Source: Pegoplata infirma (taxonomy: Eukaryota; Arthropoda; Insecta; Diptera; Anthomyiidae). From it: 64,000 nt of DNA. Shown piece by piece: positions 33,601-43,139 of the stretch. The position numbers and the translations under genes are program-made. Every line of letters starts with the position of its first letter. The first letter of the stretch is position 1. The DNA is taken from positions 332,027,038-332,091,037 of the forward strand of contig OY992536.1 of the NCBI GenBank assembly GCA_963921195.1. The letters run 5' to 3'. A model generated the notes under the pieces. That model was not told where the DNA came from and did not search any database. It was given only the letters and a program-made list of their open reading frames with translations.

Positions 33601-34251
33601 CAAATTACTTTGTAAAATATTTTTGTGGTTTTATACCTACATACATATATGTAATACAAAAAAAAACTATTTCAAATATTTTCCTCTTTTTATATTACCA
33701 TCCTTTTCTTTAAAAACCAAAAACAAATTAACATTCAATCATACACATACTTTATTTGATTTTTTCCCGTTACATACAGTAACACTAACAATAACAAATA
33801 TTTACTTGTCTAACAACTAAACTGCACCCCACGACAAGAAAACAAACAACAACAAGTTTTACAAAACTGGTATTTCACCATGCTATTAAAACTTGTTTAA
33901 CGAGTTTTCAACAGTTTAAGGTGAAACAAATCTGAAATTCAGTGCATTGCTTATAACTTTTAAACCACTGAACCGATTTTGCTGAAATTCAAAACCAAAC
34001 AGCCTTGGGGAACAACAAATATATATGCTAAGCTTCAGTCCCCTCAGAATTGTCTTTCGAAAGTTATAGTGGTTTTAATCTTGTAAATTCGAAAAATACC
34101 GTTCCCGAAATTTACTATTTTGCTCATAACTTTTGAACCACTTGACCGATTTCGCTGGATTGCAATACCAACCTGACCCGGTAAATGAAGAACATATATG
34201 TCAAACTTCAGGAGCCTCCGTAAAGTCTTTCAAAAGTTAGCGTGTTTTCAA

Positions 34252-34292
34252 CGGACAGACAGACAGACGGACGGACGGACGGACGGACGGAC
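34252..34292. repeat. (GACA/GACG)n microsatellite
   Basis: GACAGACAGACGGACGGAC tract of the minus-strand mini-me. Confidence 0.9.
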
Positions 34293-34435
34293 ATCGCTAG
34301 ATCGACTTAAAATCGATCAAGGATTATGAATATATATACTTTATGGGGTCCTAGACCAATATTTCGATGTGTTACAAACGGAATGACAAACTTATATATA
34401 CCCTCTATCACTAGAGTGGAGGGTATAAAAAAAAC

Positions 34436-34684
34436 TTACTATAGCGACCAAACAGGGTGCATCGATTTTTAAATCAATCTTGGTCAGAGCTTTGAATAAT
34501 TAATTCAATTTCTGAACGAATTCCTTTTTAAGTACATAAATCAATTTTGAACTCCATAGAATTAATTCTACTCTAAATTTCTTCATAGAATTAATTCAAC
34601 TTTGCCAATTCATTTTTTTATTGTTCTTTTAAATACGTTCAAATTCAACAAGAATTAATTCTTACTAGTTGAGTTGAGGGTGGG
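34436..34684. other. Left flank of a possible host element
   Basis: CCAAACAGGGTGCATCGAT at 34449 and GGTCCACCCTGTATTT at 40080-40095 are weakly inverted; GAATTAATTC motifs are frequent in 34500-34680, 39225-39270 and 39890-40050. The LINE, P2 and the 39274 element may all lie within one older element, but this is tentative. Confidence 0.35.
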
Positions 34685-34692
34685 TTGTACAT

Positions 34693-36878
34693 TAGGCTGG
34701 GTCGTATTCCAACAAAGTGCTCAGATCAACTATTAATAGTGAAAAAAAGTTGGTACAAGTAAATACCAGCAATTTAAAACCAAAATGAACAAAATCGGTC
34801 CATGGCTTCCGTTCTCGCATTGCGGGTCAAAATTGCGGTTTTTGAAAAAATGGACATAATTTAAAAAAAAAATTAAATATTTAAAAAAAAATTATTAAAA
34901 AAAAAAAAAAAATTTTTTGTATCGCATTAATTCAAAGATATTTAGAAAAATTTTGTTTGTTTTTTTCGGATATCGATAACCCACCCAAAAGTGAGGCCAA
35001 AAAAAACCCACATTTTTAACATGGAGCTCAAAACTACTTTTTCACTTTTTTAAAAATTTAGTGAAACAAAATTTTTAAATATATTAGTTTATCCACTTGA
35101 TATCATTGAATACATCTCAGGGATTGTAGAAAAAAATTCTTAGTTAAATTCCTTCGTCCAGTTGGTGTACGGAGCGATTTGAATTTAGCGGATTTCCAGA
35201 ACATGTGTTTTTATCGACATTTTTGACTAATTTGTAGTTGTTAGCAACATTTTACTTAAATAAACCAACTTTTTTTGTTCAAATGGTTGTTTTGGACCAT
35301 AGTAACTCTGCTTTTAAATAATAGGCTTTTTGGACAACGTTAACCCTTGCCGGCACGGGGTTAAAAAATTCCTCCAATGAAATTTTTGAAAATTCCTTAC
35401 TCTAAAATCGAGTATGTGTTTAAATAATGAACAATTACAAATTTATACAAAGTTTTCTTGAAGGACATCTTTAACCCTTGTTGAACGAACGCCCAAAAAA
35501 AATCTGTTTTTTTTTTGCTCATAGTCAAAATGGACTATTTTGACATAATAAATAATATGTTTTTCACTTTTAGCTTTACACAGTAAAAACGACGAAGACG
35601 TAATGGAATTTCGGATGCCATTTTTTTTATTTTATTTAGTTTTAAACACTTTCCGCTTAAGTGCGCTTACTTTAAAACGTTAACTTAAATGCGATCGTTT
35701 AAATGCATTCCTCGCTCAAACGATTCACTCGCAGATGTACATATCTTTCATTTTATAATCATAGTCAAAATGGACTCTTTAACATACTAAATAAGTTTTT
35801 CACTCTAAACGTTTTAAAGTAAGCGCACTTAAGCGGAAAATGCTTAAAACTAAATAAAATAAAAAAAAAAAATGGCATCCGAAATTTCATTAGGTCTTCG
35901 TCGTTTTTACTGTGTAAAGCTAAAAGTAAAAACATATTATTTAATATGTCAAAAAAAGTCCATTTGACTATGAGCAAAAAAACAGCTGTTTGAAATTTTT
36001 TGGGCGTTCGTTTAACAAGGGTTAAAGTATCCTTCAAGAAAACTTTGTATAAATTTGTAATTGTTCATTATTTAAACACATACACGATTTTAGAGTGAGG
36101 AATTTTCGAAAATTTCATTGGAGGAATTTTTAACCTCGTGCCGGCAAGGGTTAACGTTGTCCAAAAAGCCTATTATTTCAAAGCAGAGTTACTATGATCC
36201 AAAACAACCATTTGAATAAAAAAAGTTGGTTAATTTAAGTAAAATGTTGCTAACAACTACAAATTAGTTAAAAATGTCGATAAAAACACATGTTCTGGAA
36301 ATCCGCTAAATTCAAATCGTTCCAGACACCAACTGGACAAAGGAATTTAACTAAGAATTTTTTTCTATAATCCCTGAGATGTATTTAATGATATCAAGTG
36401 GATAAACTAATATATTTAAAAATTTTGTTTCACTAAATTTTTAAAATAGTGAAAAAGTAGTTTTGAGCTCCATGTTAAAAATGTGAGTTTTTTTTGGCCT
36501 CACGTTTGGGTGGGTTATCGATATCCGAAAAAAACAAACAAAATTTTTCTAAATATCTTTAAATTAATGCGATAAAAAAAAATTTTTTTTTTTTTTCGAT
36601 ATCCGAAAAAAACAAACAAAATTTTTCTAAATATCTTTAAATTAATGCGATAAAAAAAAATTTTTTTTTTTTTAATAATTTTTTTTTTAAATATTTATTT
36701 TTTTTTTTAAATTAGGTCCATTTTTTCAAAAACCGCAATGTTGACCCGCGATGCGAGAACGGAAGCCATGGACCGATTTTGTTCATTTTGGTTTTAAATT
36801 GCTTGTATTTACTTGTACCAACTTTTTTTCACTATTAATAGTTGATCTGAGCACTTTGTTGGAATACGACCCAGCCTA
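34693..36878. mobile_element. Giant palindromic hAT-like element P2, 2.2 kb
   Basis: TIRs TAGGCTGGGTCGTATTCC and GGAATACGACCCAGCCTA with perfect 8-bp duplication TTGTACAT (34685-34692, 36879-36886). The arms run inward about 1 kb each (for example CGGTCCATGGCTTCCG / CGGAAGCCATGGACCG; CTTGCCGGCACGGGGTTAA / TTAACCTCGTGCCGGCAAG) to an apex near 35700-35780. A 79-bp unit is tandemly doubled only in the right arm (36517-36675). TSD form nTnnnnAn fits hAT-Ac. Non-coding. Confidence 0.92.
36517..36675. repeat. 79-bp tandem duplication in the right arm of P2
   Basis: TCGATATCCGAAAAAAACAA through ATTAATGCGATAAAAA and a T-run is present twice side by side; the left arm has it once. Confidence 0.85.
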
Positions 36879-37082
36879 TTGTACATGCCTAAATAAGTAA
36901 AATAGGCAATTCCATGGCGCGCAGACTTAAAACAGTCCATTGTACCTTACCCAGAAAAATAAAATAGACAAAGGGTTAGAAGAGAGTTAAATACCATACT
37001 CGCATTTATCTAAACTAGCCCGATCACTCGTTCCCCCCTTTGGGAACGTTAGAGTCGTTCGATCCACCATTTTGGTGAGAGT

Positions 37083-37786
37083 ATGGTGGTTGCTCTGGAT
37101 ATTTCCAAGGCATTTGATTGTGTGTGGCACGGTGCGCTTATATCCAAGCTTAATGCCTTTGGTGTCGGTAATGACTTCTCTCGATTTATCTCGAGTTTCC
37201 TCAGGGATCGTTCTATACGTGTTGTTATAGATGGGTTTTCATCTGATGAGTTTCGGCTTCAATCAGGGTACCGCAAGATTCTGTTCTTTCGCCTACCCTT
37301 TTTCCTATTTTTCTTAACGACCTTCTAAGTCAAACTTCAAATCCTATCTACTCTTTTGCAGATGACAGCAACATTTGTCATTCATTTTCCTTTGATCGTA
37401 GGCCAAGCCTTGTTGAGGTTGAAGGCAAAAGGCATATTATGATGACACACTTAAGCAAGACCTGTTGACAATCTCTGAGTGGGGTCTTGCGAATAGGGTC
37501 AATTTAAATGCATGCAATACTCAATGTTGTATGTTGACCCACAGGAATGTGGAATCAACAGTGTCATCTGTACATATTGGTGGTATAAGTATCGAGGAAT
37601 CTGACACTCTTGATGTTCTGGGCATGAAAATTCAGTGTGATGTCCGTTGAAATAAGCACGTTTTTCAAGTGTCGAAAGAAGCATTCAAGTGTCTCGGTTT
37701 TTTAAACCGGTGTAAGAACTACTTCTATTCTGGAGCTCTTGGACCGTGTGCAAAGGAGGGCGTTGATGCTAATCAATATCAATAGG
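37083..37786 (+). pseudogene. LINE reverse transcriptase, palm region (frameshifted)
   Basis: Motif A VALDISKAFDCVWH has its catalytic Asp at 37098-37100, followed by a SFLRDRSIRVVIDG block. After a frameshift near 37270-37350, FADD (37355-37366) supplies the catalytic pair. After another shift come LSEWGLANRVNLNACNTQ, DTLDVLGMKIQCDV and a thumb-like LNRCKNYF. The last recognisable words before the insertion are LDRVQRRALM. Jockey/CR1-type RT; the clade is not resolved. Inactive because of frameshifts and the stop at 37648. Confidence 0.88.
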
Positions 37787-37794
37787 GTGTCCAA

Positions 37795-38704
37795 TAGACT
37801 GGGTCGACCATAAAGGACAAAAAAAAAGTTCCCATTGTGCGGGCTTAATTTTAAAGCTTACCTCGAAAAAGTTCCATAGCCAAAATATTAGATTTTTAGG
37901 TCGCGATTTGGTACCGCCGAAATCGTTTTTTGTTCATAGCTTTGTCAGTTGATGTCCGATCGTTTTAAAAAAGAAATTGTTAGAAAGTCCTCAGCGAGTA
38001 CTAAAGTTGACTCATATCTGGTTTTAACCTCAGAGGTCATCTTCTTGTTATGATTGTTAGTTTCTCATCTTTCTACCCACTTAAATGATTTTTATTTTTC
38101 CATTAAATTATAGCACTAAAAAATTCATGAAATTCTTCCCTTGGAAGTATCCAGTTAAATTTATTAACAAAAAAGTTACATTTGATTTAAGATTTTCATA
38201 TACAATATAAAGAAAATTAGAGAAAACACTTGTTATTATGCCTTTAACCTATATTTAATTTTTTTAGTTTGTATTTAAATACATACGAACAAGTGTTTTA
38301 AATCTTTTTCTATGGAAATTTAAAATTGAATGTAACTTTTTTGTTAATTAATTTAAGAGGGTACTTCTAAGGGAAGAATTTCATGAATTTTTTAATGCTA
38401 TAATTTAATGGAAAAATAAAAATCATTTAGGTGGGTAGAAAGCTGAGAAACTAACATTCATGACACGAAGATGAGCTCAGAGGTCAAAACCAGATATGGG
38501 TCAAATTTAGTACTCGCGGAGGACTTTCAAACAAATTTTTTTTTAAAACGATCGGACATCAAATGACAAAGTTATGAACAAATAACGATTTCGGCGGTAC
38601 CAAATCGCGACCTAAAAATCTTATATTTTGGCTATGGAACTTTTTCGAGGTAAGCTTTAAAATTAAGCCCGCACAATGGGAACTTTTTTTTTCGACCCGG
38701 TCTA
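37795..38704. mobile_element. Palindromic hAT-like element P3 inside the LINE
   Basis: TIRs TAGACTGGGTCGACC and TCGACCCGGTCTA with perfect 8-bp duplication GTGTCCAA (37787-37794, 38705-38712). The arms are mirrored to an apex near 38240-38270 (AAAGTTCCCATTGTGCGGGC / GCCCGCACAATGGGAACTTT; GGTCGCGATTTGGTACCGCC / GGCGGTACCAAATCGCGACC). It splits the LINE, so it is younger than the LINE. Confidence 0.93.
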
Positions 38705-38712
38705 GTGTCCAA

Positions 38713-39045
38713 CTCTATTGACTCATTGGAGCATCGTCGGAATGTGGGTTGTGTGACTCTGTTCTATCGATATTAACATGGAAAGTGTTCTGCTGAGATA
38801 AGTGAACTAGAGCACGAGTTTTTGTTCGCAATACTCGGTTGTCTAGTAGATCACATCCGTTTGTTGTCGATTGTCCAGTTAATCGCACAGCGCATTACAG
38901 AGAAGGTTCGTTCATCAGTCGAACTAGCCGTATGTGGAATAACCTTCCCGCAGAGGTCTTCCCAGTTTCTTTCAATGTAGATAAGTTCAAGTCAAACATC
39001 AACAAACACTACTCCCTCTTTCCTCCTCCTCATAACCTATTTTCC
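38713..39045 (+). pseudogene. LINE reverse transcriptase C-terminal tail
   Basis: Continues the LINE frame after P3: DSLEHRRNVGCVTLFYR, then a stop and a shift, then a 69-codon open tail from 38839 with SRTSRMWNNLPAEVFP and FKSNINKHY. The W-N-x-LP-A-x-VFP signature is characteristic of the end of many LINE ORF2 proteins. Confidence 0.85.
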
Positions 39046-39273
39046 TGATATCAACACAATGCACTGCATTATTAGGGGCACCCCCTGAGTGTTGGTTCAA
39101 CGTAAAAAAAAAATTATCTGAGCAACTATTGCTGACAATTAAACATAAAAATCAAACGTCCTTTTTGTGTGGAATTCATCGAAATAGACGCAAAGTTTTT
39201 AGTTTGCTGGTGTAAACGGTGAAGAAATTGAATTAATTAAGTAAATAATTATTTCAATAGGAATTAGTTCTTA

Positions 39274-39864
39274 CAAGGGAAGTATCTCAACCCTTATGAA
39301 CCGATTTGCCTGAAACTTAAAATATATATTAAAGAGACGATTTTAAGGTTGGGATGTCTCGGCTTTTCGGCCATATCGGTGTTTAGAAATTTCGTTGTCC
39401 CCTTATGAAACCATGTGGACCTTCGGGAAAATTTTGATAACTTCCGAACTAAAAGGAATACCGTCTAGGGCAAAAATACGTGTCGACTTAAATTTAATAA
39501 AGATTATTTTTTATTCATATGGATATCGTAGGTCTATGTCTTCATATAAATAAAACCCAAAATTTACATATTTTCCTGAAAACAATATTTAAAGGAGCCG
39601 AATTTTTAGAAGGTTATGCCACCATTGGATAGATATTAAAAAAATCTTTCTTCTCATATGAAAACATCATATAGTTTCTTAAAAAGAAATGGCTAAAAAA
39701 TCCAAAAAACGATTTTTCGTCATTTTTTTACCCATGTTTTGAACTCCTAAATCCCCGATATGGCCGATAAGCCGAGACACCCCAACCTTAGAATTGTCTC
39801 TTTTATATATGTATATTTTAAGTTTCAGGCAAATCGGTTCATAAGGGTTGAGATACTTCCCTTG
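39274..39864. mobile_element. Harbinger-like palindromic MITE, CAAGGGAAGT ends
   Basis: TIRs CAAGGGAAGTATCTCAACCC and GGGTTGAGATACTTCCCTTG with TTA on both sides (39271-39273, 39865-39867). The arms extend through GAACCGATTTGCCTGAAACT and TCTCGGCTTTTCGGCCATAT with mirrored partners. Apex near 39560. The end sequence is shared with the 48212-52602 element. Confidence 0.88.
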
Positions 39865-40751
39865 TTAGTGAATGAATTCTTTGAACGTATTTAAGAGAAC
39901 ATTAAAAAAGAATTGAATTCTTTTTCAGTGTCATTGAATGCAAAAACAAATGCGAATTCGTTCGATTCAGTTCAATGTGAACAAGGAATTACTAGTTCTT
40001 TCGACAATAGTTTACAACTGAAAATTGTACTAAGGAATTAATTCCTCAGAAGCTCTGCTGTTAAAAGTATTGACGTAGTTGGTCCACCCTGTATTTCAAT
40101 TAGAATACAAATTAAAAATGCCATGCACGTCTAATTAGTATTGACGTGTTTTTTTTTAATCTCTACCGTTTTGAGGCGACAGGAAAAAATTATTTCATAG
40201 TAAGCATTCAAGATTTAAATTCGCGTTTTTATTCGGATTTAAAACAGCCATATCATAGAAATGTATTGGTCAACAGATAGACATTTAGACATACAATACG
40301 ATCAACAGATCTATTTTAAACAACACCTTTTCAGGTATATAATTAACCTTTACAACCCCGTTTAGGTATGTATGGCTAAGAAAAATCAAAACTGTGTTAC
40401 GCATAGAAAATTATTGAAAGTGCACGTAATTAGTATGTGCACTATGCACACATACAACATCTACATTAGGACGTTTCACTAAAAGCATTTTTTATTTTTT
40501 TATTTTTGCAACTCTTAAAGCGGAATATGAATTGTAATGGCCTAAAAGATTTTTGAGATTTTTGGAAGGTTGTGATGAATTTGCTCAAATCAATTTTATC
40601 CAAGAAATGAGGTTATGAAACACACATTTTTTTATTTTTTTTTCTGGTGCCTTTTTTTACAAAACTCGATATGTTACTTCCAAATGTTGCTAGCCTCTTA
40701 AAATAAATATATGCGGTAAATATTGTAAGTCCAAGGGTCACTGAGATGACC
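39865..40751. other. Spacer
   Basis: The left part has AAT/GAATTC-rich text like that at 34500-34680. A GTGCAC...GTGCACTATGCACAC cluster lies at 40420-40455. No gene. Confidence 0.4.
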
Positions 40752-40754
40752 TTA

Positions 40755-40925
40755 GGGTCGAACCTGAATCAAATTACGTCGCGCAAGGCGTAACGCCCAA
40801 TAATTTTTCGTTTATAATATTTAAATGTGAGGTACTTAAATCAAACGGACGTAAAAATTTCAAACTTGATGTGTTTGTTTTTGTTTTTTACGTCTTGCGA
40901 GATACAATTTGTTTCTGGTTCGACC
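40755..40925. mobile_element. 171-bp Harbinger-type MITE, GGGTCGAACC ends
   Basis: TIRs GGGTCGAACCTGAATCAAAT and ATTTGTTTCTGGTTCGACC between TTA duplications (40752-40754, 40926-40928), with GTCGCGCAAGGCGTAA / TTACGTCTTGCGA inside. Confidence 0.82.
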
Positions 40926-40928
40926 TTA

Positions 40929-41137
40929 AAAGTAAAAATTAAAGAATTTTCGTGTTCCAATTTCAATAATTTAAAACCAAAATGATTGTTACTTTAGTAG
41001 AAATATTAAAAAACCAAAAAACAAACTCATTCATTATTTTATCCCATTTTATAGAAAATCGAAGGGATCCAATAAACATTACAAAAACCAATTTTTTGAC
41101 AAAAAAATCATTTTTTTTGTTAACCGGCTTGGAAACA
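40929..41137. other. AT-rich spacer
   Basis: A 70-codon open frame (40982-41194) runs into the next element and has no motif; not called. Confidence 0.4.
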
Positions 41138-41427
41138 CACTCAAAAGAAAAACTCTGTCAAAAAATGTGTAAAACGACTTTCAATTTGAATTAGCAATCT
41201 TTTAGCAGATTGTTCTGCTGAGAAGGATATTTTTACTAAAATCTCTGTCATTCAGTTTAAGAAAATAACAGACATTTTACTATGTTTATACTGATTTTGT
41301 TTGCTGAATTTCATTATTTTTTCAAGAAATTTTTTTATATAAAAAAAAAAGTAGAACAGATTGTCAGCAAATTGCTCTGCTGAAATCCGCAGATTGTTCT
41401 GCTGAAATTATTCTTATTATTATTATT

Positions 41428-41573
41428 CTGCTAAAATCAGCAGATTGTTCTGCTAAAATCAGCAGATTTTTCTGCTAAAATCAGCAGATATTTCTGCTAA
41501 AATCAGCAGATATTTCTGCTAAAATCAGCAGATATTTCTGCTAAAATCAGCAGATATTTCTGCTAAAATCAGA
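41428..41573. repeat. 22-bp minisatellite of palindromic units
   Basis: CTGCTAAAATCAGCAGATAT plus TT repeated, with the first two units variant (GATTGTT, GATTTTT). Each unit is itself a dyad (CTGCT...AGCAG). Not a CRISPR: units are adjacent without spacers. Confidence 0.88.
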
Positions 41574-41632
41574 TTTCTCTGCTATCGAACAACACACATG
41601 TTTAATAACTAAAACGCCAGATAAAAGTATAA

Positions 41633-41703
41633 GCTTCCGTAGCGTAGTGGTTAGTGTACTTTCAAATCGGAAGGTGGCGAGTTCGATGCTGGCTGGCGGC
41701 GTA
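41633..41703 (+). pseudogene. tRNA-like sequence (possible tRNA pseudogene or SINE head)
   Basis: GCTTCCGTAGCGTAGTGGTTAG starts like an insect tRNA (A-box-like TAGCGTAGTGG at 41640) and GAGTTCGATGC at 41679-41689 resembles a B box. A 17-T run at 41706-41722 follows, as at Pol III terminators. Acceptor and T stems do not pair well by eye, so a functional tRNA is unlikely. Confidence 0.5.
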
Positions 41704-42082
41704 TGTTTTTTTTTTTTTTTTTCTTGTTATATTTATTCACCTCTTATGACAGATATTTAGCAAACCGTGTCTGCTAAAATCAGCAGATTTCTCATATGGC
41801 TCAAAATGAGTGTATTTTCAGCAGATTTTTCTGCTGATTGGACAGAGAATTTATTTTGAGTGCACTAATTACAAATTCTTTACAATTTATTATTTTAACT
41901 TTACAATGCTTCTTATAATGCCTAATGCTTTACCTAATGCATTTCCTCAAATTTTCGATTCAGTGGGGGAGAAAATGAGGTCTCAGTTTTTTTTTTTATA
42001 TTGCTACTAAAGTGCCAATTGTCAGAATGATTTTAAACTTGTGGGGTATTTACGTTATCATAGAGGTCATTACTATTACTAA

Positions 42083-42243
42083 GGGGGCCTAGTTGGTAGC
42101 GTGCTAGCCTTTCATGGGTCGTGACTTTGATTGCCACCAAAACCCTTGGTTTTTTTCGCTACAACGAGAGGACGGTCATTGATACCAGTTCTCGGTTAGG
42201 TTGAATTTATTAAAAATGGGTTGTAAATAAATAAAAATAATTA
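42083..42243 (+). mobile_element. tRNA-derived SINE, diverged copy
   Basis: GGGGGCCTAGTTGGTAGCGTG, then CTAGCCTTTCATGGGTCGTG, CCACCAAAACCCTTGG, GAGGACGGTCATTGATACC, AGTTCTCGGTTAGG and an AAATAAATAAAAAT tail. It matches 52953-53196 throughout. The B box is decayed (GACTTTGATTGCC). No clear TSD. Confidence 0.83.
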
Positions 42244-43088
42244 ATCACGTGTGTGTGCAATTAAAAGAAAAGTGTGTATGTTTCATTCCTTCTATGAGAA
42301 AAAAAAATATTTTAAAAAAAAATTATTATTTACTATTAAATCTCTCTTAACATGAGTAAAGTAATAAAAACCCGGGTAAAAAAATTGATATGGCGCAATA
42401 TATAATTTGATATGGGTTCGTGTCTATAATGATATAATCTTATCCCAATAAGCCAAATTGCTGGAATTCAAGTGTAATAAAAGTATAATTCAAATCATAT
42501 TTTCAATTTTCAAGCCTGGAATTATACTTAAAAAACACTGTAATTCAATAGCATACCAGCGAGACGGATACTTCAATTCAAGTCAAACAAAACAGTCTAA
42601 CCAACAATTTATTTTTGAAAAATTTCTTGAATATGGCTTGAATTCAACTATAATTCAAGCCATATTCAAGTAATTTTTCAAGGCTAGTCCAATTCAAGCC
42701 TAATTCCAGTCCGAAGCAAGCCAAATTCCAGTGTATTTTAATCAAACCAGCATCATTTTTATACATAAAAATTTTTTATTTTTATTTATTTCACTATATA
42801 CATATAAACGAAAATATTTACTTTTCGCAGCCCCATTAATCAATAATAAGCTGGTCTAGACAAATTATCCTTGTCATCAGATATTTGAATGGAATCTTGG
42901 AATTTTGTACCAGAAAGCCTTAAAGAAATGACATTTTATTATTATTTATTTTTAAACAACCTACCACGAATTTGAGGTTTTTTGCAAACCAATCCTGAAA
43001 AATTCGCCGATTTTGTTTGTTTTTTTTATTATTTGTTTGAAATATATATATTTTTTTTCTTTAAACATTTTTTGTAGTAGGCTAGCAA
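42244..43088. other. Spacer with AATTCAAG-rich stretch
   Basis: From about 42460 to 42740 the motifs AATTCAAG and TAATTCAA recur irregularly. ACCCGGGTAAAAAAATTG at 42370 recalls the 17408 ends. No gene. Confidence 0.45.
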
Positions 43089-43139
43089 CCCAGTTGGCAA
43101 AATAAAAGCACACCTGACATACTGCTGACCAGGGGCGTA

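Larger units (their letters stand above)
33263..34430 (-). mobile_element. mini-me/DINE-1-like element (minus), full length
   Basis: On the minus strand: TTTTTATACCCTCCACTCTA with its hairpin, CATTCCGTTTGTAACAC, CGAAATATTGGTCTAGGACC, AGCGATGTCCGTCC tract, repeated TTTGAACCACTTGACCGATT-type blocks (reversed), and the distal CATTGTGGAGGGTATTCATAG with stem TTCGACCAAGTCGAA and CTTGTTTTT. It corresponds closely to 9283-10237. The distal third holds an unusual array of TTTTGAGTGTA units (33398-33600). Confidence 0.85.
37020..39112 (+). mobile_element. Decayed LINE split by palindrome P3
   Basis: LINE-derived sequence begins shortly before the RT palm and runs to a probable 3' end (GGTTCAACGT plus A-run at 39103-39112). 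It is interrupted at 37787-38712 by P3 with its duplicated target. 5' sequence including the endonuclease is missing. Several frameshifts and stops show it is dead. Confidence 0.83.
41138..41862. mobile_element. CACTCAAAA element carrying CAGCAGA repeats and a tRNA-like sequence
   Basis: Ends CACTCAAAAGAAAAACTCTG and CAGAGAATTTATTTTGAGTG. The flanks are CA and CA rather than TA. Repeated AAATCAGCAGATTTTTCTGC units fill both sides; a regular array is at 41428-41573 and a tRNA-like sequence at 41633-41703. Confidence 0.72.

Noticed and set aside
41428..41573. Regular 22-bp repeats resembling a CRISPR array
   Set aside because: Units are directly adjacent with no unique spacers, the unit is AT-rich, and the surroundings are eukaryotic transposons.
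41633..41703. Functional tRNA gene
   Set aside because: Box-like motifs are present, but acceptor and T stems do not pair convincingly and it lies inside a transposon; listed as tRNA-like only.
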